A DNA stretch of 23,448 bases from a virus (IMGVR_UViG_3300028025_001937:1-23448), one strand, 5' to 3'; positions 14,452 to 20,848 are shown, counted from the first letter of the stretch. Program-made: numbers and translations. The notes: generated by a model from the sequence alone, not told the origin.

Positions 14452-15137
14452 TACTCATTCCTTCCATTGTGTGGACATATAAGCACGGGACACCATGCTT
14501 TACATGTGAAATTTTTCTTTGGATTAAACACGCCTGACTCGTATGCTGTTTCACGGGTCACCAACGTATCGTCCAGTTGTGCAAATATGTTAAGCCCAGT
14601 AGCCACCTTGTACTGCGCCCTGATGAAGTCACCCACCACGACAAACAGTAGCCCACCCTTCACAGTCTCTATCTCAGGGAAATGCACGAATATGCAAGCC
14701 GCCATTAGTGCAAGTTGTTTAGGGTCAGCGTACTTACTGCTCTTGCCCGTCTTGTAGTCAACTACACGGGCTTCTTTCTTTTCTTTGTTGATGACGATTA
14801 GGTCAGCAACGCCACGATACCAAACATCTTTATCAAAGAAACCGCAAGGTACAAGGCGTCCATCTTCTTTCTTGATGCCCATCTTGAGTTCACAATGCTT
14901 CTCGCCTTTCATGTTCTTCAACACGTCCAACATCGGCAATATGTAGTCGTACTTTGCGGGTAGTGGTTTGTCATCCCGTATGTAGTGCTCTGCGGCAGAG
15001 TGCAAGTCTTTGCCGTACATCATCGCGTCGCTCTCAGGTTCCTTGATGTCCTTTGCCACTCGCAAGTGGTAATATTTTTTAGGGCACTGGTCGAACAGCG
15101 TGATGCTCGAGTAACTCCATGCGGGTGCTTTGTTCAT
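14451..15137 (-). CDS. Cas4/RecB-like PD-(D/E)XK nuclease with Fe-S cysteines
   Basis: A 228-residue nuclease. The start at ATG 15137 overlaps the previous stop (TAATG) and has GAGG ten bases upstream; a TTG nine codons earlier is less likely. The N-terminus has SYSSITLFDQCPKKYY with C18. The nuclease core has H46 in GKDLHSAAEH, D112 in GVADLIVI and D127-x-K129 in ARVVDYKTG. The end has C212, C216 and C221 (FTCKAWCPVLICPHNG). One early cysteine plus three at the C-terminus is the 4Fe-4S layout of Cas4 and AddB-type exonucleases. It likely processes DNA ends in phage recombination-dependent replication. No CRISPR array or Cas1/Cas2 is present, so there is no link to adaptation here. Confidence 0.88.
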   Translation of the reverse strand: MNKAPAWSYSSITLFDQCPKKYYHLRVAKDIKEPESDAMMYGKDLHSAAEHYIRDDKPLPAKYDYILPMLDVLKNMKGEKHCELKMGIKKEDGRLVPCGFFDKDVWYRGVADLIVINKEKKEARVVDYKTGKSSKYADPKQLALMAACIFVHFPEIETVKGGLLFVVVGDFIRAQYKVATGLNIFAQLDDTLVTRETAYESGVFNPKKNFTCKAWCPVLICPHNGRNE

Positions 15138-15298
15138 TAGTTTGTTGCCTCGATGTGAACCCAACGCATTACAGTTTCATCGTAAATCATTGTTGGCATT
15201 ACGGGATGCGTAATAACTATTTCATTCGCGGCAGTAAGCACCATCTCGGTCTTCTCATCGTACCCAAGCGGGAACGTGGTAATAGGTTGCGGTGTCAT
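15137..15298 (-). CDS. 53-residue protein of unknown function between polymerase and nuclease
   Basis: A complete short reading frame (begins MTPQPITTFPLGYDEKTEM, ends WVHIEATN). Its ATG follows the polymerase stop directly (TAAATG), with GGAG eight bases before it inside the polymerase tail. Its stop overlaps the nuclease start by one base (TAATG). It fills the gap exactly, with spacing typical of the other genes. The sequence looks beta-rich (EIVITHPVMPTMIYDETVM). No family recognised. Confidence 0.75.
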   Translation of the reverse strand: MTPQPITTFPLGYDEKTEMVLTAANEIVITHPVMPTMIYDETVMRWVHIEATN

Positions 15299-17131
15299 TT
15301 AACAATCTCCATAACTATCTCCATAGCCAGCCTCACAATTTAATGGTATGCCTTTCGCCCAGTCGGGTACATAGCGCATACAGTCCATCACGTATTGCTT
15401 GGCTTCTTCGGCCTCTTCTTTTGGAGCAACACATGCCACAGCATCGTGAACAGTAAGCACGACACGGTATCTCTTTGCAATTCTCAACATCTGTTCGCCA
15501 ATGATGCAACGTGCCAAACCCTGACAAACGTTCTCTGTCAACTTGCCACCATACAGTTTTACTATGCCCTTGCGGGAGTCATAGACGTACTGCGTCTTGC
15601 CTTGGTCGTCCACCATTTTTCGCAAGTTTGGATACCGTTGGTACAAACCGTTAGGCATGAGGATACCATCTTTATGTATCTCAATGCAACCGTTGCCCCA
15701 CTTGGTTGTTTGCCCGTTTGCTAGAGCAGTAATCGCCGTGGAGCCTGCTTGCCATAGGGCGGGAATATAGGGGTAGGTTTCTCGATAGGTTTTGATAATC
15801 CCTGCGGCTTCTCCCTCAGTAACTGTGACGTCAAACGTCTTGAGTTGCGCTTGGAACTTCGTACCGCCCATGCCATAACCCGCTCCAAGAATTGTGGTTT
15901 TACCCACAAACCGTTCGGGGTTCGCCTTAGTATCCAAGACTTCTTCGATGGGCTTGCGGTAAATCTGCGATGCCATGATTTTGTATACGTCCTCGCCATT
16001 TGCAAATGCCTCCATTAAGTCTGTTTGTCCCGCGAACCAAGCAAGCACACGGGCTTCAATCTGCGATGAGTCGCAGTCAATAATCACATGCCCTTCGGGG
16101 GCTAGGATTGCGTTCTTCAGTACCCCTGCGTTCTCGCCACGTGAGGGAAAGTTTTGGAAATTAAGTTTGTCCGACCCACCCCACCGTCCCGTGTGTGCGG
16201 CGTAGTATGAGAGGGGTACAGGTATCAGTCCTCTTGTGGCAATCCCAATCAACCGCTCGGTGCGCGTTTCTTCAAGCGTAGTCTTATTGCCAAGCCGTGC
16301 GGCAACAACTGCTTGCACACGTATATCTTTGTGGTCAGCCATCGCCTTGAACTCTTCGTCGTTCTTAGCCAGTGCAAGCGTCTCCTTGCCCGTAGTTGGG
16401 CTTATCTTCATAGGCGGTTCGACGCCTAACTTGCGTAGAACTTCTGCAAACTTCTTGTTGGACATTAAATCTTCGATAGAACAACCGGCTGCTGCAAGTG
16501 ACTTAGCCTTCCTATCACGTACTTGTACAAGATGCTTTTCAAGTAGCCCCGGATCGAGCCTCAAAACTGGTTCTGTAAACATCCTGATAGTTGTATCAAT
16601 CAACTTCAACTCCACCATCTTGAATGAAGGCAGTAGTGTTCGGAATAAGTCGTAGGTAAGTGCTACGTCGTTCTTACAGTAGTCACCATACGCATCAAGT
16701 TGTCGCGTTGTGAAGTCCTCGCGCTTCAAGTCAATAGCCGTGACAACTTCTCTACCCTTGACGCCAAGCCCATAGTGCACAGCCAACTTCTCAAGACTGC
16801 CACCCACCTCAGTGCCATGCACGGCACGCGCCATGCTCAACGTGTCACCAATAGCCATAGGTTTTATGTTGTAGTGCCAACTTAGGATTGCCATATCGAA
16901 CATGGCATTGTGTGCAACCGCCATGCTGTTAGCCCAGTCGAATCGTTTTAGGAACTCGTAGGTCTGCATGTAGTCACCACTGAACCACTCAGGCTTGCCA
17001 CCATCCACTTGCACCGACACACCAATCACATGGAATCGCGGGTCACGCACATACTCCTCAGTGGTCTGCTTCTTGAACCCTAAGTCCCCACTGGTGTAGT
17101 ACGTCTCAAAATCTACGGTCAATACGTTCAT
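15299..17131 (-). CDS. polA-like: Family A DNA polymerase with 3'-5' exonuclease domain
   Basis: A 610-residue replicative DNA polymerase, close to the size of phage family A enzymes without a 5'-3' exonuclease domain. The chosen ATG starts MNVLTVDFETYY, putting the ExoI residues D7 and E9 at the very N-terminus; the frame stays open 20 codons upstream, inside the sigma gene. ExoII is VAHNAMFD (D79) and ExoIII is YCKND (Y151, D155). The polymerase part has HTGRWGG, motif A DSSQIEAR (D354, E359, R361), motif B with R407, K411 and YG at 419, and motif C VHDA (H562, D563). Motif C usually reads HDE; here the third residue is Ala. It overlaps the sigma-like gene by 26 bases with a weak AAAG-type site. 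Confidence 0.95.
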   Translation of the reverse strand: MNVLTVDFETYYTSGDLGFKKQTTEEYVRDPRFHVIGVSVQVDGGKPEWFSGDYMQTYEFLKRFDWANSMAVAHNAMFDMAILSWHYNIKPMAIGDTLSMARAVHGTEVGGSLEKLAVHYGLGVKGREVVTAIDLKREDFTTRQLDAYGDYCKNDVALTYDLFRTLLPSFKMVELKLIDTTIRMFTEPVLRLDPGLLEKHLVQVRDRKAKSLAAAGCSIEDLMSNKKFAEVLRKLGVEPPMKISPTTGKETLALAKNDEEFKAMADHKDIRVQAVVAARLGNKTTLEETRTERLIGIATRGLIPVPLSYYAAHTGRWGGSDKLNFQNFPSRGENAGVLKNAILAPEGHVIIDCDSSQIEARVLAWFAGQTDLMEAFANGEDVYKIMASQIYRKPIEEVLDTKANPERFVGKTTILGAGYGMGGTKFQAQLKTFDVTVTEGEAAGIIKTYRETYPYIPALWQAGSTAITALANGQTTKWGNGCIEIHKDGILMPNGLYQRYPNLRKMVDDQGKTQYVYDSRKGIVKLYGGKLTENVCQGLARCIIGEQMLRIAKRYRVVLTVHDAVACVAPKEEAEEAKQYVMDCMRYVPDWAKGIPLNCEAGYGDSYGDC

Positions 17132-17579
17132 GCGTTCTTTTCTTTCTATTAGTTGGTTCGTAGCAGTCTTCGGGCGCAAAGACTTCTGCAAGTTTAAGTT
17201 CGGGGTGCTTCAGTTTGCGTATTGCTTTCATCTCAATTTGTCGAATACGCTCCTTTGTTAGGTCATACATCCCTGCTATCTCATCAAGCGTATGGTCACA
17301 TTCAAGTCCAATACCAAATCTAAAGCGCAACACTTTGGATTCTCTAGGTGTCAGCACATCTAGCAGTTCTTGTACAAACGCTGAGACTTCTTTCCTGTAC
17401 AACTCTTCTTCGGGGCACTCATACTCTGTGTATCGTGGTGGCGGGCATGGCAACTCAGGAAACTCATCGTCATTTTTATACCCGCCGTAGTAGGCTTGGC
17501 GCAGTTCATAACCAGCATTTACCATCGTGCCGTAGGGTATGGTGTGCCCCTTGTTTATTTTGCCGTAGGGTCTAGCCAT
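17106..17579 (-). CDS. Sigma-70 region-4-only transcription factor
   Basis: A 157-residue protein. Residues about 65-128 are a clear sigma-70 region 4: VLTPRESKVLRFRFGIG, then HTLDEIAGMYDLTKERIRQI and MKAIRKLKHP. This is the domain that contacts the -35 element and the RNA polymerase beta flap. The N-terminal 60 residues are Tyr/Pro-rich and acidic, with no region 2 (no -10 melting motif). The C-terminus is basic (NRKKRTHERIDRRF). It may divert host polymerase, act with host sigma, or work as an activator for phage promoters. It lies just ahead of the polymerase gene, overlapping it by 26 bases and a 23-codon frame by eight. Assignment of region 4 is secure; the role is inference. Confidence 0.9.
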   Translation of the reverse strand: MARPYGKINKGHTIPYGTMVNAGYELRQAYYGGYKNDDEFPELPCPPPRYTEYECPEEELYRKEVSAFVQELLDVLTPRESKVLRFRFGIGLECDHTLDEIAGMYDLTKERIRQIEMKAIRKLKHPELKLAEVFAPEDCYEPTNRKKRTHERIDRRF

Positions 17580-17643
17580 TTTTTTCTTTCAGTTTGGCTT
17601 CAATCGCCTCTCGTGCCATGCGAATAATGTCTTCTCTGTTCAT
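17572..17643 (-). CDS. 23-codon mini reading frame ending in the shared KEKN tail
   Basis: A tiny frame (MNREDIIRMAREAIEAKLKE followed by KNG) bridges the small-protein gene upstream and the sigma gene. Its ATG overlaps the upstream stop (ATGA), though the local site is weak, and its last eight bases overlap the sigma start. The first half resembles the start of the 82-residue neighbour (DEIIELARQAG) and the second half matches the tail of the two genes further upstream (IEAKLKEKNT). It looks like the collapsed remains of a gene, kept perhaps because its tail supplies the sigma gene's ribosome site. Confidence 0.5.
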   Translation of the reverse strand: MNREDIIRMAREAIEAKLKEKNG

Positions 17644-17888
17644 GCTTGTTTCTCCTGTGACCACATGTGCAATCGCAGTTCTGCGCTTTCAGCGTTAAAG
17701 TTTTTTCGTAATTCTTCCAAATGCGCTTTGGCTTCTTTGTTAATGGCCTCACGCTCGGCAGAAGCGACAAGGGCGGCAAAGGCTTCAAGCATTACCAACA
17801 ACTGTGTGTCGGTAAAGTACATGGGCATCATGTTCGCCATAGGGCAACCAGCCTGCCTAGCCAGTTCAATGATTTCATCTTGTGTCAT
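17640..17888 (-). CDS. 82-residue small phage protein, helical
   Basis: Starts at ATG overlapping the previous stop (ATGA), with AAGGAGAAG upstream encoded in that gene's tail. The N-terminus MTQDEIIELARQAGCP is typical of a class of small phage proteins. Residues about 30-60 form a hydrophobic helix then a charged one (LVASAEREAINKEAKAHLEE). The AEREA element also appears in the 78-residue protein at 20368-20604. Unknown function; probably early expressed. Its end overlaps the 23-codon frame by four bases. Confidence 0.75.
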   Translation of the reverse strand: MTQDEIIELARQAGCPMANMMPMYFTDTQLLVMLEAFAALVASAEREAINKEAKAHLEELRKNFNAESAELRLHMWSQEKQA

Positions 17889-17914
17889 GTGTTCTTCTCC
17901 TTGAGTTTGGCTTC
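17884..17914. repeat. Direct repeat copy 1 (gene tail, ribosome site and start codon)
   Basis: Thirty-one bases identical to 18144-18174, 260 bases apart. On the minus strand it encodes the last codons of the upstream gene (EAKLKEKNT), includes AAGGAGAAG as Shine-Dalgarno, and ends in the ATG of the next gene. Shorter related forms occur at the mini-frame/sigma junction and near 18292. Confidence 0.9.
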
Positions 17915-18148
17915 GATGGCTTTAACCAAATCTTTTAAGTTACCACCCTCTTCCCAATCAATTTCATCCTCATCCGTCAGCCCAACCCATGTGCGTTGTG
18001 GTGACTCAGTAAAGTTTGGCAACTCAAGCACTTCATTGATGCTCCGTGCTTGTAGTTTTTGTATTGACTTGCTCATGCCGCGAAACAAATTGTCCCGAAC
18101 AATTAGTAACTGCTCAGTAATCAGATGCAATCGTTGTTCATCAGTCAT
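17885..18148 (-). CDS. 87-residue small acidic protein with WVGLTDE motif and shared tail
   Basis: Starts at ATG in an ATGA overlap, preceded by the AAGGAGAAG site in the upstream gene's tail. The N-terminal half is helical (MTDEQRLHLITEQLLIVRDN). A short TWVGLTDEDEIDWEEGG segment, about residues 53-69, is a motif I associate with small phage proteins; the same WVGLTDE occurs in the next gene upstream (18145-18294). It ends KAIEAKLKEKNT, nearly the same as that neighbour. Likely related by duplication or by exchange of modules. Function unknown. Confidence 0.75.
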   Translation of the reverse strand: MTDEQRLHLITEQLLIVRDNLFRGMSKSIQKLQARSINEVLELPNFTESPQRTWVGLTDEDEIDWEEGGNLKDLVKAIEAKLKEKNT

Positions 18149-18174
18149 GTGTTCTTCTCCTTGAGTTTGGCTTC
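18144..18174. repeat. Direct repeat copy 2 (gene tail, ribosome site and start codon)
   Basis: Perfect 31-base match to 17884-17914. It covers the stop of the 49-residue gene, its in-frame Shine-Dalgarno and the start of the 87-residue gene. Recombination between the two copies would delete exactly one gene and leave working junctions. Confidence 0.9.
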
Positions 18175-18294
18175 AATCAATCGCACTTCAATAGGCTCAG
18201 TACCAACTGCAAGACACAAATTCTCAACCTCTTCATCCGTCAACCCTACCCAAGGTTTCTTGTAGTCTTGGATGTCATCGTCTTCTTCAGTCAT
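18145..18294 (-). CDS. 49-residue small protein with WVGLTDE motif and shared tail
   Basis: The frame is open further upstream, but ATG 18294 has AAGGAGAAG at proper distance and gives a tidy acidic protein (starts MTEEDDDIQDYKKPWVGLTD). It contains WVGLTDEE and ends EVRLIEAKLKEKNT, both shared with the following 87-residue gene. It overlaps the previous gene by eight bases. No known function; it appears to be a shorter relative of its neighbour. Confidence 0.72.
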   Translation of the reverse strand: MTEEDDDIQDYKKPWVGLTDEEVENLCLAVGTEPIEVRLIEAKLKEKNT

Positions 18295-18466
18295 TGTTCT
18301 TCTCCTTGTTTCTATCCCACTGTTCACCAAACAATTCGTCACCCATAGCCCACTGCAAGAGCATGGTGTACATGAGTCCTTCACCGCCAGTTTCATAAGA
18401 CCGCTCTGCCCAGTACAGGCTGTTGTTATTTGCGCCTTCTATGTATTGCTCTCTAGTTTGGTTCAT
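18287..18466 (-). CDS. 59-residue small protein of unknown function
   Basis: ATG 18466 is preferred over upstream in-frame codons because it follows a GGGGGGACAAGC ribosome site and overlaps the previous gene by only 14 bases. Sequence is mixed helical with aromatic residues (MNQTREQYIEGANNNSLYWA, then MYTMLLQWAMGDELFGEQWD). It ends DRNKEKNND, where KEKN is again encoded by the AAGGAGAAGAAC site for the next gene. No family recognised. Confidence 0.68.
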   Translation of the reverse strand: MNQTREQYIEGANNNSLYWAERSYETGGEGLMYTMLLQWAMGDELFGEQWDRNKEKNND

Positions 18467-18674
18467 GCTTGTCCCCCCGCCCTGCATGAAAGCCTTTGTC
18501 CCAAGCCTTAGCCCAAGCAATGCACCACAAGTCGTAGTAGCCACCGTTCAAAGGGAAACCAAACTTAGTATCGGTAAACATCCCCGCCACATCTTTGCGT
18601 GCAATGAACCCTTCCCATGCCTTGTCGCGTTCTTTATTCATTAGTGGCACATCATCAAATAGTCCATCACTCAT
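18453..18674 (-). CDS. 73-residue small phage protein, tryptophan-rich
   Basis: ATG overlaps the previous stop (ATGA) with a strong GGAGGAG site upstream. The protein has several tryptophans (KAWEGFIARKDV, YYDLWCIAWAKAWDKGFHAG) in an amphipathic helical pattern. Small early phage proteins that bind host factors often look like this, but no family is recognised. The end overlaps the next gene by 14 bases. Confidence 0.7.
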   Translation of the reverse strand: MSDGLFDDVPLMNKERDKAWEGFIARKDVAGMFTDTKFGFPLNGGYYDLWCIAWAKAWDKGFHAGRGDKHEPN

Positions 18675-18979
18675 TTGTTCTCCTCCGCTTTAGTTATATC
18701 CTGCAACGCCTTGTACTGTGCTTGCAGTTCATCGTAGTTTTCTACGGTTCGTTGCAGTATGTACCGCAACTCTTTTATTTGTTCGTCAAACGTAGCCACC
18801 GGATTCATTGCCGCCGTCCATCCACTTTGGCTGTTATGCAATGCGGTAGCGCCTATCTGTTGCATGTGCGGATTCGTGGTACTGGTCATCCAAATTGAAG
18901 AGCCCAACTGTTGTGGTAAAGGTTGAGGAGAAATTGTCTGTTGCCCACTCCCACCAAAGATGTTGTTAAGTATTCCCAT
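18671..18979 (-). CDS. 102-residue protein with coiled-coil end, member of a local paralog trio
   Basis: ATG 18979 is chosen because GAGGTG lies five bases before it; an earlier in-frame start is five codons upstream. The N-terminus is Gly/Gln/Pro-rich and low complexity (MGILNNIFGGSGQQ). The C-terminal 45 residues form a coiled coil (EQIKELRYILQRTVENYDEL) ending NYDELQAQYKALQDITKAEE. That end follows the same pattern as the two genes upstream. Function unknown; the first half could be a flexible binding segment. Confidence 0.7.
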   Translation of the reverse strand: MGILNNIFGGSGQQTISPQPLPQQLGSSIWMTSTTNPHMQQIGATALHNSQSGWTAAMNPVATFDEQIKELRYILQRTVENYDELQAQYKALQDITKAEENK

Positions 18980-19226
18980 AACGCACCTCGTCACCTTCAG
19001 CCTTCACTTCGGGGCGTGCTAACCCACCAACACCAACTCTGCTTGCACGTTTTAAATCCTCAACTGCTTTGTGCTGTGCAACGATTTCGGGGTACGCCTC
19101 TTGCAACCACTTATCACGCTCGAACATAACTTCCCAACGCTTCCACATGGCTTTCATTGTTTCGTTCTGCAAACTGATACGGTCGTCAAGACGTTTCAAC
19201 TCTTCTCTTGTTTCGTCTGCGTTCAT
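18966..19226 (-). CDS. 86-residue helical protein, member of a local paralog trio
   Basis: ATG 19226 has GGAGAAATCAA before it and overlaps the previous stop (ATGA). Highly charged helix (MNADETREELKRLDDRISLQ), then a Trp-rich stretch (MKAMWKRWEVMFERDKWLQE) and EAYPEIVAQHKAVEDLKRAS. The last part matches EATYPDIIKQYDAIRELEKA of the gene before, so the two are related. A Gly-rich tail follows. No known function; a protein-binding coiled coil is likely. Confidence 0.7.
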   Translation of the reverse strand: MNADETREELKRLDDRISLQNETMKAMWKRWEVMFERDKWLQEAYPEIVAQHKAVEDLKRASRVGVGGLARPEVKAEGDEVRYGNT

Positions 19227-19489
19227 TTGATTTCTCCAAAAAACGGTTCGGTGTTTTTGTCTGCCCATGCAGACTGTTCAGCCTTCTCAAGTTCTCGTAT
19301 GGCGTCGTACTGCTTGATGATGTCGGGGTACGTTGCTTCTATCCACTCCAACTTCCTACCCTCGATTGCATTAAACAGTTTTGACTCCAACAAATCGTTT
19401 TTTAGTTTCTGTACGTGTTTACGTACGTCAGGGTGTAGGAATGGATTCTCTCGCCACTCCCCAAGTTCTTGCTCTTTCATCTTGGTCAT
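19223..19489 (-). CDS. 88-residue helical protein, member of a local paralog trio
   Basis: ATG 19489 follows GGAGG by five bases; the in-frame TTG four codons earlier lies inside that site and is rejected. The protein is helical and charged (KMKEQELGEWRENPFLHPD), with the motif WIEATYPDIIKQYDAIRELE near residue 50. The same motif, in weaker form, is in the next two genes. It is one base apart from the winged-helix gene upstream. Unknown function. Confidence 0.7.
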   Translation of the reverse strand: MTKMKEQELGEWRENPFLHPDVRKHVQKLKNDLLESKLFNAIEGRKLEWIEATYPDIIKQYDAIRELEKAEQSAWADKNTEPFFGEIK

Positions 19490-19490
19490 A

Positions 19491-20072
19491 TCAACCTCCA
19501 AAAATTTGCTTCAGTCGGTCATACAACTCACGCGCTTGTATAACTGATAGTGAGTTAATCACATCATCGGCTCTCCACCGTAATGTTCTGTGCTCGAATT
19601 TCTCTGCCACCTTCTCAGGCACCAAGTCGCTAATGCCAACCTGTGTAGCCTTCGCTTCGCGCTTTGCTTCTTTTGCCGCACGTGCCATAGCCGCACGCTC
19701 GACCATACCTTTCATCTTATTTTTCTGTGCTTTTCTACGTGCTATGCGTATGTCGTCGGGCACAACGGTGTAGGTAAATGTTTGTCGTGCGCCTCTTGAC
19801 GTTTCAATCGTTGAACCTTGGCGGTCTAAGTAGTTTGCATCTGTCAACTGCTTGAGGATTGACGCAATGTTTTTAAAGGTAATGTCGGGGTACTTATGCG
19901 CTACCTTGTCACGTAGTGCGGTGCTCTCGATGTTTGGGTTGTCACGTATGAACCCCACGATTTTTGCTGTAGTTGTTTGTTTCTTTTCCACGGTTTTCTC
20001 CTGTATAGGTTGTTCGTCTTCTTTATCCCACTCTTGTATGACTTTCGCCATTTGTTCTCTTAAAGTTCCCAT
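19491..20072 (-). CDS. Winged-helix DNA-binding protein
   Basis: A 193-residue protein; ATG 20072 has GGAGG five bases before it and overlaps the nuclease stop (TGATG). Residues about 35-105 read as a winged helix: TTAKIVGFIRDNPNIESTAL, then TFKNIASILKQLTDANYLDR and a wing (RQTFTYTVVP). A basic helical stretch (about 107-145, many Arg, Lys, Ala) follows. The end ADDVINSLSVIQARELYDRL is a compact helical motif that may bind a partner protein. Likely an early regulator acting on phage or host promoters; the target is unknown. Confidence 0.8.
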   Translation of the reverse strand: MGTLREQMAKVIQEWDKEDEQPIQEKTVEKKQTTTAKIVGFIRDNPNIESTALRDKVAHKYPDITFKNIASILKQLTDANYLDRQGSTIETSRGARQTFTYTVVPDDIRIARRKAQKNKMKGMVERAAMARAAKEAKREAKATQVGISDLVPEKVAEKFEHRTLRWRADDVINSLSVIQARELYDRLKQIFGG

Positions 20073-20371
20073 CACTCCTCCTCTAGGATTACGTTTAATA
20101 TGTCCTGCAACTCTTGCAGGTTCTCTTCATTGACAACGATGGCTATGCCCTCTGCGTCTCTGATTTGTTTCAAGTTCTTGTCCTGTAGTGCGGTTGTCTT
20201 ACCCTTACCTGCCTTGCACTCAACGGCTATGAAATAACCGCGATAGCAAACCACAATATCAGGTATACCCGCCGCACCATACCCACCCATCACTGGGTAA
20301 AAGTAATACAAGTTCTTGTATAGTTTCAGCATTTTTACGACTTCGTTTTTAACTTTCTTTTCGGGTGTCAT
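20072..20371 (-). CDS. VRR-NUC domain nuclease
   Basis: A 99-residue nuclease covering almost exactly one VRR-NUC domain. ATG 20371 follows AAGGGGACAAGC and overlaps the previous stop (ATGA). Helix MTPEKKVKNEVVKMLK is followed by YYFYPVMGGYGAAGIPDIVV with D38 and FIAVECKAGKGKTTALQDKN with E51 and K53, a PD-(D/E)XK active site, then QIRDAEGIAIVV. Stand-alone phage VRR-NUC proteins are thought to resolve or trim branched DNA in replication. It lies in the same strand block as an SNF2 helicase, polymerase and Cas4-like nuclease, a combination known in several phages. Confidence 0.92.
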   Translation of the reverse strand: MTPEKKVKNEVVKMLKLYKNLYYFYPVMGGYGAAGIPDIVVCYRGYFIAVECKAGKGKTTALQDKNLKQIRDAEGIAIVVNEENLQELQDILNVILEEE

Positions 20372-20604
20372 GCTTGTCCCCTTGCTCTGATTGCTTTTAC
20401 GTAAGCCAACAACATTTCTGCAACCCAACTCTGCATTGCTGGGTTATCTTTTAGTCCACCTAAGTCTGTTGTTTCTAATAACTTTGCACACGCTTCGCGT
20501 TCGGCTTCTATCGCTGGCTTGAGCATATCTATCGCTGTTTCATGCAACTTCTGTTGTATCTCTAACATCTCTGTCAACTTGGCGATCTGTTCTTCGTTAG
20601 TCAT
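20368..20604 (-). CDS. 78-residue helical small phage protein (AEREACA motif)
   Basis: ATG overlaps the DUF3310 gene's end by eight bases and has AAAGGAGG before it. All-helical: MTNEEQIAKLTEMLEIQQKL, then PAIEAEREACAKLLETTDLG. The AEREACA element is common in small phage proteins of unknown role and recurs in shorter form in the 82-residue protein near 17800. Ends ARGQA, encoding the AAGGGGACAAGC site of the nuclease gene. Confidence 0.75.
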   Translation of the reverse strand: MTNEEQIAKLTEMLEIQQKLHETAIDMLKPAIEAEREACAKLLETTDLGGLKDNPAMQSWVAEMLLAYVKAIRARGQA

Positions 20605-20848
20605 TTATTACCTCCTTTAGTTTTTGCATGTAGTGCCGTGCTTTACCCGCATCGTCACTGCCTTCTTTTCGCCCCGCACGTAGGGAATATTTAATTACGT
20701 TGCCCTTGAGAAATCCAATGAACTCCTCACGGGTAAGCACCGACTCCATCACATGCCACGGTTGCACCGCCATATCTTTGTAGTGGTTACCGCTCACCTG
20801 TATATCGTCGGCTGTCGTGCCGTTGAAACCTAACTTCTCCTGTGTCAT
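20597..20848 (-). CDS. DUF3310 family protein
   Basis: An 83-residue protein with the family signature: SGNHYKDMAVQPWHVMES, GFLKGNVIKYSLRAGRK and DAGKARHYMQKLKEV, covering nearly the whole length. DUF3310 proteins (the family of T7 gp1.7-like nucleotide kinases) are widespread in phages; nucleotide kinase activity is reported for T7 gp1.7 but the general role is less clear. Here it is early in the chain, before a VRR-NUC nuclease gene. ATG has GGAGAAG about ten bases before. The following gene starts within its end. Confidence 0.9.
   Translation of the reverse strand: MTQEKLGFNGTTADDIQVSGNHYKDMAVQPWHVMESVLTREEFIGFLKGNVIKYSLRAGRKEGSDDAGKARHYMQKLKEVIND

Noticed and set aside
14451-15137. Cas4-like protein as part of a CRISPR system
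   Set aside because: No repeat-spacer array, Cas1 or Cas2 in the window; the replication neighbourhood fits a phage nuclease.
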